This document shows positions 51,080 through 62,356 of a stretch of DNA of 64,000 nt, piece after piece; the first letter of the stretch is position 1, and every line of letters starts with the position of its first letter. The notes beneath the pieces were generated by a model, which saw nothing but the letters and a program-made list of their open reading frames with translations, did not search any database and was not told the DNA's origin. The DNA is taken from positions 94,364 to 158,363 of the forward strand of contig JAOVVO010000109.1 of NCBI GenBank assembly GCA_028564675.1. Reading direction: 5' to 3'. The position numbers and the translations under genes were made by a program. The stretch comes from Onchocerca lupi (lineage: Eukaryota; Nematoda; Chromadorea; Rhabditida; Onchocercidae).

Positions 51080-52437
51080 CAATTAGATCCGTTTGTTTTA
51101 TTTTGTTCTAATATTTGGACAGATTTCTAAATGATTTTGGGATTTATTTATCAATTTAATAGACTTAATACTTCAACTCACTGTTTTTATAATCATACAT
51201 TGATACTTTCTTAATGTATAACTAAGAAATTGTTAAAGAAGTTAGCTCGAGATAGCCAGCGAGTCTTATTTTTTATAATTTTTATTTCTCAAATCGATTG
51301 AACCTGAAATCATTCACTTCAATATGAAGTCTCATGCTCCAATAATATTATTGCATGTTGTTTCTCGCTCTCCGTTTTGCTAATGTTGAAACTTTTCGGA
51401 ACTCCTCAGTTTGCCTTCGTCGTTTTTTTTTAAACGTTATTTTTTTGTTACTATTTCAGTCTCTGAAACATCGAAACAAATTTCAAAATTAATTTTGATG
51501 CTTGGAAGTTGAAACAATAATCAGAAAATTGTAAGTCTCGCAACAACAGTGCAGATATATACAGTTTTTGATGTCTTGGCAAAATATATTGTTAAATTTT
51601 TAATGGTGATGGCATTCCTTTGAAGAGCACTTGTTGATAGAAGAAATCGCTAAAAAATTTTTCTGCTTCATCAGTGTTAATTTTCAAAATTTGTGAAAAT
51701 TTGGTGCAATTAATTGGTAATACCACAGGTACAAAATGCACTGGTTACTGATAAAAGTTAATCTGGCTATATTTGGTGAGGAATGATATATGATATGCTA
51801 AAATTCATTTCATCTTTTAATAAGTCATGTTGCATATTTTCAAATTACTGCTTTCGCAACAAAAAAAAAAATTCTCTCAGCCACCGTATTCTAAGACAAT
51901 GCGATTTACTTAGCTGACGGCAGTATAGTATATGGGAAGAGAACATATGGATGTCAAATTTATTAAATGCTTTCAAACCATACACAGATATCGTTTAATA
52001 AGTACATTATGCTTATGCTGATTTCCATTTATTTCAGACTAATATGAAAAATTGCTCATGTGAAATTAAAAAATTCTTGCACTGAAAATGAAGTTTCTTG
52101 GAATATAAAATGTGAAATGTTATAAAAATTTCAGATCCACAAAAATTATAGTATTTAATAATCTCAAAAGTAAAGCAATACTTCAAAGGAAATTACGAGA
52201 ACCAAACTTTGAAATTCTGAAAAAATCATTTATAAATCAATACTTCGAGAGTAAAAGGGAAGTCTAAAAGATTTAAAAGGTCATCAATTGAAGATTAAAA
52301 CTGGAAAAGAGCAGCATCGTATAGAATTATGAAATATGTGTATACTTCATACTTCAAATGTATATGTAAAAGATATTTTTGCATTTTTTAGACAAAAAGA
52401 CAAATGACGAATTGATAATAGAAAGGTACGATTTGCA
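51080..52437. other. Intergenic between convergent genes
   Basis: Lies between the cadherin stop (+) and the small membrane protein stop (-). AT-rich, with no exon candidate seen. Confidence 0.6.
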
Positions 52438-53446
52438 CTATTGTACATCTTCTGTCCTTTCATCTTTCGTTTCATTTTTTTGATGTCCTTTATGCTCATC
52501 CTTAGCCAGCCGAAACTTGTTTTTACATATTGCTATTATCAATCCGATGAATATTAGTATGACCCAATACAGTGCAACGCCTCCCAGCAAGACTGTAACA
52601 ATACACAGCTTTTTCCAATTTCCAATCTGTGAACTTTTTTAAACCATCTATACTAGCAACTTTTGAGACTTGATTCAATTCAAGGCACAACAAGCAATAA
52701 ATAGCAATAATAGCAACAAACCGTAGAATTCAGTGCGTTTGTATATAGGTATCATTGTTGAACCAGTCATGGGCAGCAATGTTACATCAACATCTTCATG
52801 AAGTATGGGATTTTTGACACTAAAGTCTTCATTTCTTTCGTTTTTTCTCTTTATTTTCAAATACTTTTCCTTTGGTTACATCTTTTAATCTATACTACAT
52901 TTCCAATCATTATCCATCATTGAATCATATAGTCCATTTCTTGAATTACAATCGTAATTTTGACTTAGCAGTGACTACTTAATTCAGTCTATTTTAGCTC
53001 CAGACAAAATCTTTTTCGAAGAAATGGTAAGCATCGAGTAGGAATTTCAGAAAGTTCATAAAATTTGTCAATCTCGAACATCAACTGTATTAGTTGGAAA
53101 TAATTTCAAGTTTTTTCATGATTGCATTTCATACAAAATAATTTAAAGTCATTTGTTCATTCTAATCATTGGAAATTGTTATTTTTGATAAGAAAAAATA
53201 GTGTGGATAACTCATGATCATAGTTTAGGTTTATTTTTGTTCAAATGAAATAGCAGAGGATCAACTTTCTTTTGAGTTATGCGAATACTTACATTTTTTT
53301 TTCATACCAGATAAAATCACCAGAATCGCTCCTTTCCACATTTCTTGTCGTATATGCTGAATATAAGAAGCAATTGATTTAGTAATAAAATGTACATCAA
53401 TAAAATATTCAGTATCTGAGTTTTTGTGAAAAGCTGAATTGATCAT
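52438..53446 (-). CDS. Single-pass membrane protein of unknown family (5' part uncertain)
   Basis: Three minus-strand exons join in phase: 53446-53289, 52819-52722 and 52592-52438. They give a hydrophilic N-terminal part (FHKNSDTEYFIDVHFITKSI, then a short hydrophobic WKGAILVILSGM), a linker with VTLLPMTGS, one strong helix (VLLGGVALYWVILIFIGLII) and a charged tail ending TEDVQ. The last junction (G|TC) is very convincing; the first uses an overlapping donor pair (T|GTAAGT or TGTAA|GTATTC), only the second of which keeps phase. The ATG at 53446 is a guess. A further upstream frame at about 53485-53605 begins after a TTTTTAG acceptor and contains FDGLIIILFKGNGCQK, and may be another exon, but its donor does not fit. 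No family recognised. Confidence 0.55.
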
Positions 53447-54952
53447 TACATGAACAGATTTTAAGAATGTTTTTATCACAATAAATCGGAGTCATATTTT
53501 GAGAATTTCAGTGAGGCCTTCAAATTCTTCTGACATCCGTTTCCTTTGAATAAAATGATAATCAACCCGTCAAAAATGAGACTAAAAACATAACAGCAGG
53601 AAAAAGCAACAAGCAAAGCAACCACATCCTTGTAAAGCAAATGAACAAAGTGTCATTAGTGAGAAAAATTCCAGATTTTTATAGTAAGCATAACTTAGTC
53701 TCATAACTTCATTTTGAGAAAAGAATCTCAACGCTTCATATTAACAATTTCCTCACAAGTTTGTCGATAATATAAGCAAACTGATTCCTAAAATATTCTT
53801 TGGATATCTCTTTTGTGAGGATGTATCTAGAAGCTTTAGACACAGTTTCAAATGCGAAGTTTTACTTGAATTTATCTCAAAAAAAGGAAACAAAGTTAAT
53901 TAAAAGTCAGCATTATAACTTAACGATCTAAAAAATAATAATTTCTGCTTATTTATAAGATCTCACAGAACAAACCATTTTAAGAGAATGAATTGATTCC
54001 TCGAATTACCTTCTGATTTCGACGCTGATATCATTAAAAGAATTGTACGACAATCATCTTATTACATAGTCATTTTATGTAAACTCCATTAACTGTGGTA
54101 TAGCTTTATCAACACAGAATATTAATAACATCAGCGTCACAAATATAAGGTAACAGAGTATATGATCAGGTAAAAAGCTGATATGATTATTTATTACAAT
54201 AAGTAAAAATGTGATCACAGATAAATAAACTGAAAAATTACTGAGCAAAATAACGCATGATTATAGTAAACTGAATATTAATATTGTCGACTTGTAACTT
54301 GGAATATTTTGTCGCGACTTGTAACTTTGGTGCCTTGTGAGTATTGCATGAAACAATGTAAACAACCTTCAACAAGCCTTATAAATTGACGGCGCTATTA
54401 AACAACTTTTACTAGAATAGATGACGAATAGCAACTGAATATAAGACATAAGTGGTGGGCGGACATTAGTGGAGAATAAATGGCGAAGCCAAACTTGGAG
54501 GATGAAAATTGGGGCATGGAATCAACATACATGGAAACTTTTATGCAATGTCACTTTTTCTGTTTCTGCTCGGAAATCGTTCATTGTGCCACCGCTTCCA
54601 TCTTTTTTATGAGTACATGAAGTGGATTTCGTAATCACATCGAGAACACTATGTTGTCTCAAAACTTCCGTCGACACCTGTGGAACTATACCATTGCCAT
54701 TCAGCGACATTTACAGGAAAATCCAAAACATGTTGACGAAATCAAACGATGTAACCATAGTGGAGAAGGAGTGTTAAAGATCAAATATAGCAAAGATAGT
54801 CTCAAAGGAAGCAAAAAGCAGATAAACAAATTTCCCGCCAAAATGATAAACATGTTTGCCGCCAAAACGCTCCATTTTACAGGTAACAAAGTGGGATCGA
54901 CCAATCGTAAGGCGACACATTGGAGATCAGAAAAAGAGGAAGAGTTTCGAAA

Positions 54953-55157
54953 GGATTTAAAAGGTTCGGATTTTGGATCAGTTCAAAGTCGGGACCTTTT
55001 TACCGACACGGATCATTGTTCATTATCTTTTGGAAGCTTTCACGTTGTTTTTCAATTCTTTTGTTCATTTCATTCACTTTTTCACTCAGTTCCGTTAGAG
55101 CGTTATTTGATTGCATCATCACTAGTATCCTCCAGGGCTTGCTTTATTGTCTTTTTG
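54953..55157. repeat. Left arm of diverged inverted duplication
   Basis: The reverse complement of 55228-55430 aligns along this whole arm with many substitutions and small indels. Conserved blocks include TTAGAGCGTTATTTG, TCTTTTGGAAGC and ACGTTGTTTTTCAAT. Read on the minus strand it encodes KKTIKQALEDTSDDA and, after a frame change, NNALTELSEKVNEMNKRIE. Confidence 0.85.
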
Positions 55158-55159
55158 AC

Positions 55160-55599
55160 ATGATAACTTGCACAATGAAGCCTCCTGTTTGCTCGGGTGG
55201 TCTGTGTGATACTATCGCTAGTGCCAGAAAGACAATAAAGCAATCCATCGAAGATATTAGTGATAAAGCAACAAATAACGCTCTAACGAAATTGAATGAA
55301 AAAATGGATGAAATGCAAAAATTGAAAAACAACGTGTAGGCTTCCAAAAGATGCTGAATAATGATCTGTGTCGGTATAAAGATTCCGAACTTGAACTGAC
55401 CCTGCTCCAAAGTCCGAATCTTTTAAATCCATTCGGTGCAGTGGTAACTGGAGACATAGATCAGCAGATCGAGTTTGAGTTCTGTTTGCAGTTCGATGTT
55501 CTTACACCGACACAGCAGCAGTTGTACAACAGCACAGATCAACGCAGCAAGAGCAGCAAAAATCTACAATCAAGGAATTCTGTCCTTCTCCATGAGTGA
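55160..55599 (+). pseudogene. Coiled-coil protein copy, frame-broken (right arm of inverted duplication)
   Basis: From the ATG at 55160 the frame runs about 59 codons through a Cys-containing start (MKPPVCSGGLCDTI) and a charged, heptad-like segment (NNALTKLNEKMDEMQK), then stops at 55337. The next frame carries on the same protein type (IEKQRVGFQKMLNNDLCRYK, LLQSPNLLNPFG) to a stop at 55597. Compared with the left arm, this copy lacks about four bases near 55316, which explains the break. An unseen short intron is an alternative. The family is unknown. Confidence 0.4.
55228..55430. repeat. Right arm of diverged inverted duplication
   Basis: Reverse-complement partner of 54953-55157, separated by a 70-bp spacer. 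The two copies point away from each other (head to head). Confidence 0.85.
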
Positions 55600-56446
55600 T
55601 AAAGGAAAGAATAATCCAATGATTAATTTGTTTGGATATTCTCAAATAATTGCTTGTATCATACAGGAAGAATCACTCTTCTTTCGATCAATAAAACTTT
55701 TTAATGAAGAATTCGTCTCTGTCACATCAATCGTAAATGCAACTTTTCTGACACACTTTTCGTGCAGGAAATTTCTCAATCATCAAACTGTTCTTGTTCA
55801 AAATAATTTGTGTGGGAGTTTGCTATTAAAAAAAAACTACTTTTGAACAGTTGCCGAATTTCACAAACAGTATAGAAGAATCTGCTCAACCCACCTGTCC
55901 ATCTGTGTATGTATTTTACTGTCTGAAATCATTTATTCCGAATTTACAAAAAATAATTCAGAAAAACTTCTTTACTCGTAACTTGTAAAAATTTATCAGG
56001 CAACAAAGCACTTAATTTAGCATTCACAACTAATCGATCAGTGACATACGTCATACGCCACTGACATAAATGTGATAGCTAAAATCATCGATAGTAAAAC
56101 AAATGTGTTTGAAGTGGCGCTAAAATTGCACATCGAAATTTCGTTCATGATTGATAATCAATCGATAAACTGAAATATTTTCATTCGTCTCATTCAGAAT
56201 TGCGATTGCTGTGAAAAGTCCTGCTAAAATTTAATTTTTCTACATCTAATCTTCAAACATCAAAGTTACTCATTTCATAAGAGCTGAAAAAAAAATTTCA
56301 GAAATCTCAGAAAGGTCGACAGTATTCTTATTTTGAAGGTTAATTTAAATTTATTCTTTCACCTATTGCTGCTTGAGTAGTTGATGATCGTTAAAGAAAA
56401 ACGTATATGTGTTTTGTTGAATTGTCGAGATGGTGCTATGTGTAGT

Positions 56447-58995
56447 TCATGAGCGAATAACTGGTCGGAGAATAGAAATAAAAGCAGTTCGAAAACTATC
56501 ATTTATCAATGCATACAAGATGGGATTTATGCATGCAGATGTCATTCCAATTAAATGACAAAACAAATACCTAAAATAAAATTGAACTGTTGGTGAGGGA
56601 AGACGATGATTATTGCATTGATCCATGATCCTGCCTCCTTGAACTGTGATCCTACAGCAGGTAAGGTGATAAATGATAACTCAGAATATTTTCTAACGAA
56701 CAAAATATACCTGTATTGAGAGAATTCGATTACTTCGAGAACATTAAGGACATTGTAAGCATTCATTGGGAACCATGCTACTGCATAAATCAATACCAAT
56801 AGTAACAGCAATAATAAAGCTTTTCTAAAAATCTCCATTCATTTGATGGTAACTTTTAAGTTACCATTTGATGGTAAAAAAGTTACCATTTGATGGTAAC
56901 TCCTCTGACTGAACATTATCACTATTTACAAGAAAGATTTTTTTTTCTCCTTGAAATTTGAAAAATAGAATCCATTTAATCAACCGGAATCAGCACATAA
57001 AATGTTTTGTATTGTTTTTCTATTGCTCAACAAAATATCACAAATGGAACGAAAAAATTATTGAAATTATTTAAAATGACAAATTCAACTAAATACTTTG
57101 AATAAAATTGTTCAGCCCTTCAGTTTTTTTTTTTTTGATGGAAGCAGTTATCTGGAAAAAAGTTTACCTATTTCTTTGTAGCATAACTTGTCGACGCTTC
57201 TCATCTACCGTTGTACTCGTTTTGATACGTCTGCGAATAGCGGAACCAATTTGTGAATAGCTGAATGCTAAAGCTGTAAGCGGAAGCAAGTATTGGATGG
57301 CTAGTACTGAAAGCGTGTACGTACGCCTTGAAAATGGCAATCGATGCCAGGCCTTCTCGATACACGTCTGCGGTCGTTTACGTCCACATATATGAAGCTA
57401 AAAATCATCATTAAATTTAAGTTAACACATCGAAGTTGCATTTTTATTTAGTGAAGAAAGGTTAGAATGGAGCGCTCCAATCTGTCCCCACCAATTTTAC
57501 TATCAGCAAAGGAAATGGTTATTATACAAGAAGATGAGTTGAAATTTTTTATACTTTCTTTTTTTTTCTTTTTTTAATATTATTTTTATTTTCCATGGCA
57601 ATTCACCCAATGATTTCATTATTTTTATTTAGTTCTTGCAAAAGAAACATACTGGAAAGTAATTGCAATATCATGAATTCTTTCAGTTAGAAAAAAAAAC
57701 CAAAAAGGATGATCTGCTACGAAAACTAACAATAATCTCAAGATCTCGAATTTACTGAATAAAGCCAATGATATTTAACGTTCATCAACTAAAAATTTTA
57801 ATTTTTGTAAAATCTAAATACTAGAGTTATTTCATGAGCAAATATTTCAATCTCCCTTCCTGCAGTACCATAGCGTCAATGTTGGGCTGATTCCACGGTT
57901 CAAGCGTGAAATCTTCAGTAGTAACAGCAAAAAAGTAGGGCGCTGCAATCACAAGCGATGTTAGCCAAACGATACAGTAACACATAACTGGAGCTGTTGC
58001 AGCAAACTTCCTGTAAATATATAAGCTAGTTTCAAAAATGCTGAATAATTTGATTAGCAACTTTCAAAATTCTATACGTATCATATCAATACTTGCCATT
58101 TAATTGGACATGAGGTCAATAAGAAACGATCCATAGCAATTAGCACAAGTGTCATGCATGATACAAACATATTTACAGCTTGCACCGAAGCCAACTAAAA
58201 TAGTGGCAGAAATTTATTCATGAATAAATTCATATTTTATTATTAAATTTTAAGCAGTTAAATGAACTGAAATTGCTGACTAGCAAGTAGAGAAATTCGT
58301 CGAAGATAAATGAAAATTAAGTGCTTTTGTTCTTTGTAATAGCCGTTTACAGGGCAAAGCATTACGTACAGGGTCAGTAAGTCTGAAGGAGAAATAATTC
58401 CGACTATAATCATTGCTCAAAAATCACGTCATTCTCTTTAATTAGCAAAGAATCTTGTATCAAACAAACTTTTTGTTTTTCATCTATCACTTACCTAGAT
58501 CTTCAATCTACAATATTTAATCTTTTCATTCCCCTTAATTTTCAGTAACCTTCAAGAACCAACCGCTTGGCAAGCAAAACTTCCAAATGGCCAAAACAGG
58601 TTTCTTGTAAGATAAAGTGTAACAGGAGCGGTGACAACACATAATAAAAGATCTGACATAGCCAAATTTGCAATAAAGTAATTGCGTAAATTACGTATAT
58701 GAGAAGTTCGTAAGAATGCAGCCAAAACAAATAAATTGGCCAATGTTCCAAAAATGCACAGCAGACCGTATAATAGTAAAACGTAATTCTCACCTCGATG
58801 CTGCCATAAAAAACTATTCTGAAATTTGTATAGAATTTGACCAAAATTGAATACCACTTAAATTCTTTAGTTATTAGTATGTTTGAAGCAAAGTTTTGAA
58901 AATCCAAAGTTTTTGAAACCAAAAAAATAAAAAAAAAGAAAGGAAATTGCGGTTCCATTGATATACCTTAGAACTTGGTTGAAGTAGTTGCTCAT
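56447..58995 (-). CDS. Rhodopsin-class GPCR, neuropeptide (NPY/NPF-like) receptor
   Basis: Minus-strand exons: 58995-58975 (tentative MSNYFNQ), 58818-58564, 58194-58097, 58010-57869, 57397-57168, 56824-56711, 56651-56447; about 354 aa. Seven helices are readable: helix 1 with GTLANLFVL (Asn1.50), helix 2 with NLAMSDLLL (Asp2.50), Cys before helix 3 (FGSFACQA), a DRF in place of DRY, SCPIKW in loop 2, two Cys in the second extracellular loop (HICGRKRPQTC), helix 6 with AVAWFPMNAYN, and helix 7 with NPILYA followed by a short tail. WFPMN and CHLIGMTSACINPILY fit the NPY/NPF/short-NPF-like group, but the ligand cannot be read from sequence. The intron after 58097 must use a GC donor (ATG|GCAAGT) to keep phase. 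The first exon is uncertain because the better GTATAT donor at 58967 does not fit. Confidence 0.85.
56841..56900. repeat. Three palindromic TTACCATTTGATGGTAA copies
   Basis: Three near-identical units (56841-56853 partial, 56861-56877, 56883-56900), each itself nearly palindromic, lie in the GPCR intron directly beside the acceptor of the helix 6 exon. Confidence 0.85.
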
Positions 58996-61982
58996 GTTTT
59001 TAGTTTCAGAAGTTGAAAAAAATTTTAAGCAAGTATAAAAAGATTTATTCAGCAGATATTGTCCTCACTTTTTTTACATCATGAATTTGAATACATCAAC
59101 GCAAGAAGTCACAAGCAGCAGTGTAATTTTTGCCTGGACTGGTATTTAATAACAAAATTGCAGCACGTATTTGTTGAAACTATTATTTATAAAATATCAG
59201 TTTATAAATTTGTGAGTCAAATTTAACCGAAGATTATTTTATATAAATTCTGAAGCTAGCATATAAATGAGTGCTCTACGGTATTCATGCTTGAAGGCAG
59301 TATTATGGGCGAAACTTTTAGCTTTTTTAAATAAATTGCATATTTGCCAAAATTAAAAATTTCTTATGATATCATTGCCCTTTCAGTATTATGATATCAC
59401 TGTCCTTCCATTTCCATTCAATTAAAAATTCCTTGATATCAAATGAATTCAGACTTCAAAAACTACTACCTAAGTATAGCGCAGTTTGAACAAGCAGAAG
59501 AAATTGATGACATCCAAGTTAAACCGAAAAATTTCAAATTATCATTATAAAATATATTTCGCAAAAGAGAGTGATTTCTCAAAAAAAAAAAAAAAAAAAA
59601 AAAAACATTGAGGATTGGCTCGATGAAATTTAATCGTGATGTTCATTCAGCAAAAAGAATCTTTGACATAATAATTATTAGTAATATTGTATCATATTTT
59701 TTATCCTAATTAGTGATTTCGAATTATAAATTCATTAGCTGATTGGATCTATCAAGTCATTTGCGACATAAAGCTTTTAGTTTACACATTTCAGAAAAAT
59801 TAAAAGAGATTTTAAAATAAGAAATTTATTATTTGCTTCTTTGAACAAGAAAATTAAAAAGACAATTGGTTAAACTAGTGAGCTAATTTAAGAATATGTC
59901 AATCAGATATCTGAAGAATTGCTTCAAATTAATTCTTCTTTTGAACAACTTCTGAAAGCTTTATTTTTGACCGATAAAATTATGATCTTTCGAGTTAGTG
60001 AATTTACACAATGAATTAACTGTTTAATGTAATCTTTTTCATAATTTCCATTTATCACCCAAAGAACTGTGTAGAAATCGTTACTATCGCGAATTTCCAT
60101 TATTTCAAAACAGCTTAGAAGAAAAAAAGAGATAAGAAATCCTGTTAAAAGCAGGAAATCTCTGACTATTTTATCATGCTAGTCCTTATACTGATGTCTT
60201 CCACTATCACAGAGGACAGCTCATTGAAGTCTCAGCCTTTCTCTGTTTGTTTCTCTTTCAGACTCTAATTTCAAACATTTCATAGATATTACAGGTAAAT
60301 TCTGATTCTGAATTAAAATGCAAAAAATGAAAAGAAATTTACCTGAATGTTATAAATTTCATCAAATTCGTCACAGTTACTATCCGACCAATTGTTCGCA
60401 AACCATTTTTTAAGAATATCAACATTGGCATCATTTTTTCCTTCAATATATTACACTTAATTTGCAAAATCTTTTTGCTGTCGAATTATTAGGTTCGTAA
60501 ACTGAAGCAAATCGGATTATATTTGATTGCTGATGGGTAATGAATGCTGATGTAATATAAACTGATTAAATATGAAGAACATTATGAAGATGAACCTCTA
60601 AGCATTTATTGTGATAGAAACCAAGGCACAGTATATCGGTTCAATAAAAATGAAATGACGAAAATCGAAGCAATTGAAATTCAAAAGTATGACAAAAAGA
60701 ACAACGGCGACATTTTCCAGAACTAAAAAAAATTTCATATAGCACTTCAAATCACCTTGTTTAACTTCATTGATTCTCACACATAACTTTTCTCAGATGT
60801 GGGCATGTTGGTGGGAAATTTCTTATGAAAATGAGACAATGTACAAAATAAAGAAAATGTTGAAGATTTCAGATTATTGCATTTATAAAAGTATGTAATA
60901 ATTAAAAAATATGAAAATTTCATCACCTATCATTCGTTTTTGTTGATATCATATTTCATGCAATAATTTGATTGTCTCAGTAATAATTACCTGCATAAAT
61001 AGTTAAATTCATCATTCAAGAATTAAAACAAAAATAAAGAATAAAAGCAAATAAGTAGAAAAATAAAAAGACAAAAATAAGAATAAATTATTCAGAAACA
61101 AAAATGAATATTGTTGCTGTTTATAGAAAAAAGAAAGCCAAGTGCCTGCAGTTATCCTAAAAAAATTTTGCATTACTCTCAGATATTTGCAGTTGATATA
61201 CTACGTGACAATCAAGTAAAAATATTTAGTTTTCTTGAAAATTATCATCATACTGTTCTATATATATATACTTATTTATCTTCGGCACATCTTCAAAACA
61301 TGAGATGTCGAAGTTCTTTTCATCCAGTAATCAGCATGTTCAATTTTTCTCTTTGGGAATGTGAATTGCTTGACTTATTTACATAATTATTGATAATTTC
61401 AGCAAATTGTCACTAGAGCTTCTTGATATTAAACATTTAATGTATTAATATTTTTGAGTTTCATCAGGTAAGTTGTATAGTTGATCGAATCAGCTTCATT
61501 AAAATAATCTGTGTACAACAACAGTATGTTAATGAAGAATGATTTAAAATTCACAATTTACAGTAAGCTAGTCCACTCAAGTGAGTTTTTTCGCCCATAT
61601 AGTGGGTATTAACATATTCGTATAAAAAAGATGGCAAATTTATAAAAAACATGAAGTTACGAACAGAAAAAGCAAAAAGAGTGCACAATTAAAAGCAAGG
61701 AAATTAACGAGTTGGCAAAACAATATTGCAGTATATTTGCTTGTTCTGAAACCAAAGCATTTCTAAAAAAATCTCCAACAAAATATTTGTTATTTTTATT
61801 AAAATATAGTGCTTTAGTATGACTAAATTTCCATGTCATTTCAACTTCAAACAGGAGAAAAAAAAAACAAAATCAAAAGTGAATAGCAGAATCAATAGAA
61901 TTCAGAAGAGCGTACAGCCACTTATTAATTGAAAATAAAAAAAGATGAAGCCAATATAATTTTATCAGATTTATTTATTAAC

Positions 61983-62023
61983 TAGCTGAACCCGGCCATG
62001 CTTGGCTTGACCGGGTTCAGCTA
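61983..62023. repeat. GC-rich perfect 13-bp palindrome
   Basis: TAGCTGAACCCGG and CCGGGTTCAGCTA flank a 15-nt spacer. It stands out sharply from AT-rich surroundings. Similar 'GCTGAACCCGGC' words occur in dispersed repeats of many invertebrates, so this may be a repeat end; that link is inference. Confidence 0.8.
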
Positions 62024-62180
62024 CTTCATAAAACAAAAATGTAAATGCTCGTTTGTTCAAAATCTTGAGATTTCCGAAAGTTCTTAAACACGCGCATTAT
62101 CTATATAAAAGCATGCGTCTGTTCGAATGCAACGTTGTATGAAGATTTCAAATCAATCGGTGAGGAAATTGAAAGATTGT

Positions 62181-62356
62181 GTGGCAAGTAACAACGAATA
62201 TTTACATCTGTATTTATGTAATTTAGCAATAATATCATTGTTCTTTTCATAAATGCTGCTCTTTATCTCATTTCTCAGTTTTCTTTCTCGACTGAGAAAT
62301 GAAATAAAGAACAAAGATTTTATTGCTAATATATATAGGCAGATGTTCGTTGCCAT
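62181..62356. repeat. Long imperfect hairpin, MITE-like
   Basis: The outer arms (TGGCAAGTAACAACGAATAT and ATGTTCGTTGCCA) and inner arms (TTAGCAATAA with TTATTGCTAA; CTCATTTCTCAG with CTGAGAAATGA) pair around a 12-nt loop with a bulge. About 175 bp in all, and it lies 160 bp after the GC-rich palindrome. It may be part of the same non-autonomous element. Confidence 0.6.

Larger units (their letters stand above)
53447..56446. other. Intergenic with inverted duplication
   Basis: Contains the 54953-55430 inverted duplication and its broken reading frames (listed separately). A lysine-rich frame at 54651-54950 on the plus strand precedes the left arm. On the minus strand, a TTGTAG acceptor near 55568 opens a hydrophobic frame (IFAALAALICAVVQLLLCRC) that stops inside the right arm. 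The remaining flanks show nothing. Confidence 0.5.

Noticed and set aside
55144..55457. Minus-strand frames with hydrophobic content across the right arm
   Set aside because: Treated as antisense of the coiled-coil frame; the outward frames are more protein-like and conserved between the arms, though the opposite reading cannot be fully excluded.
60598..60780. Hydrophobic minus-strand frame
   Set aside because: No start, splice partner or family; hydrophobic frames arise easily from T-rich DNA.
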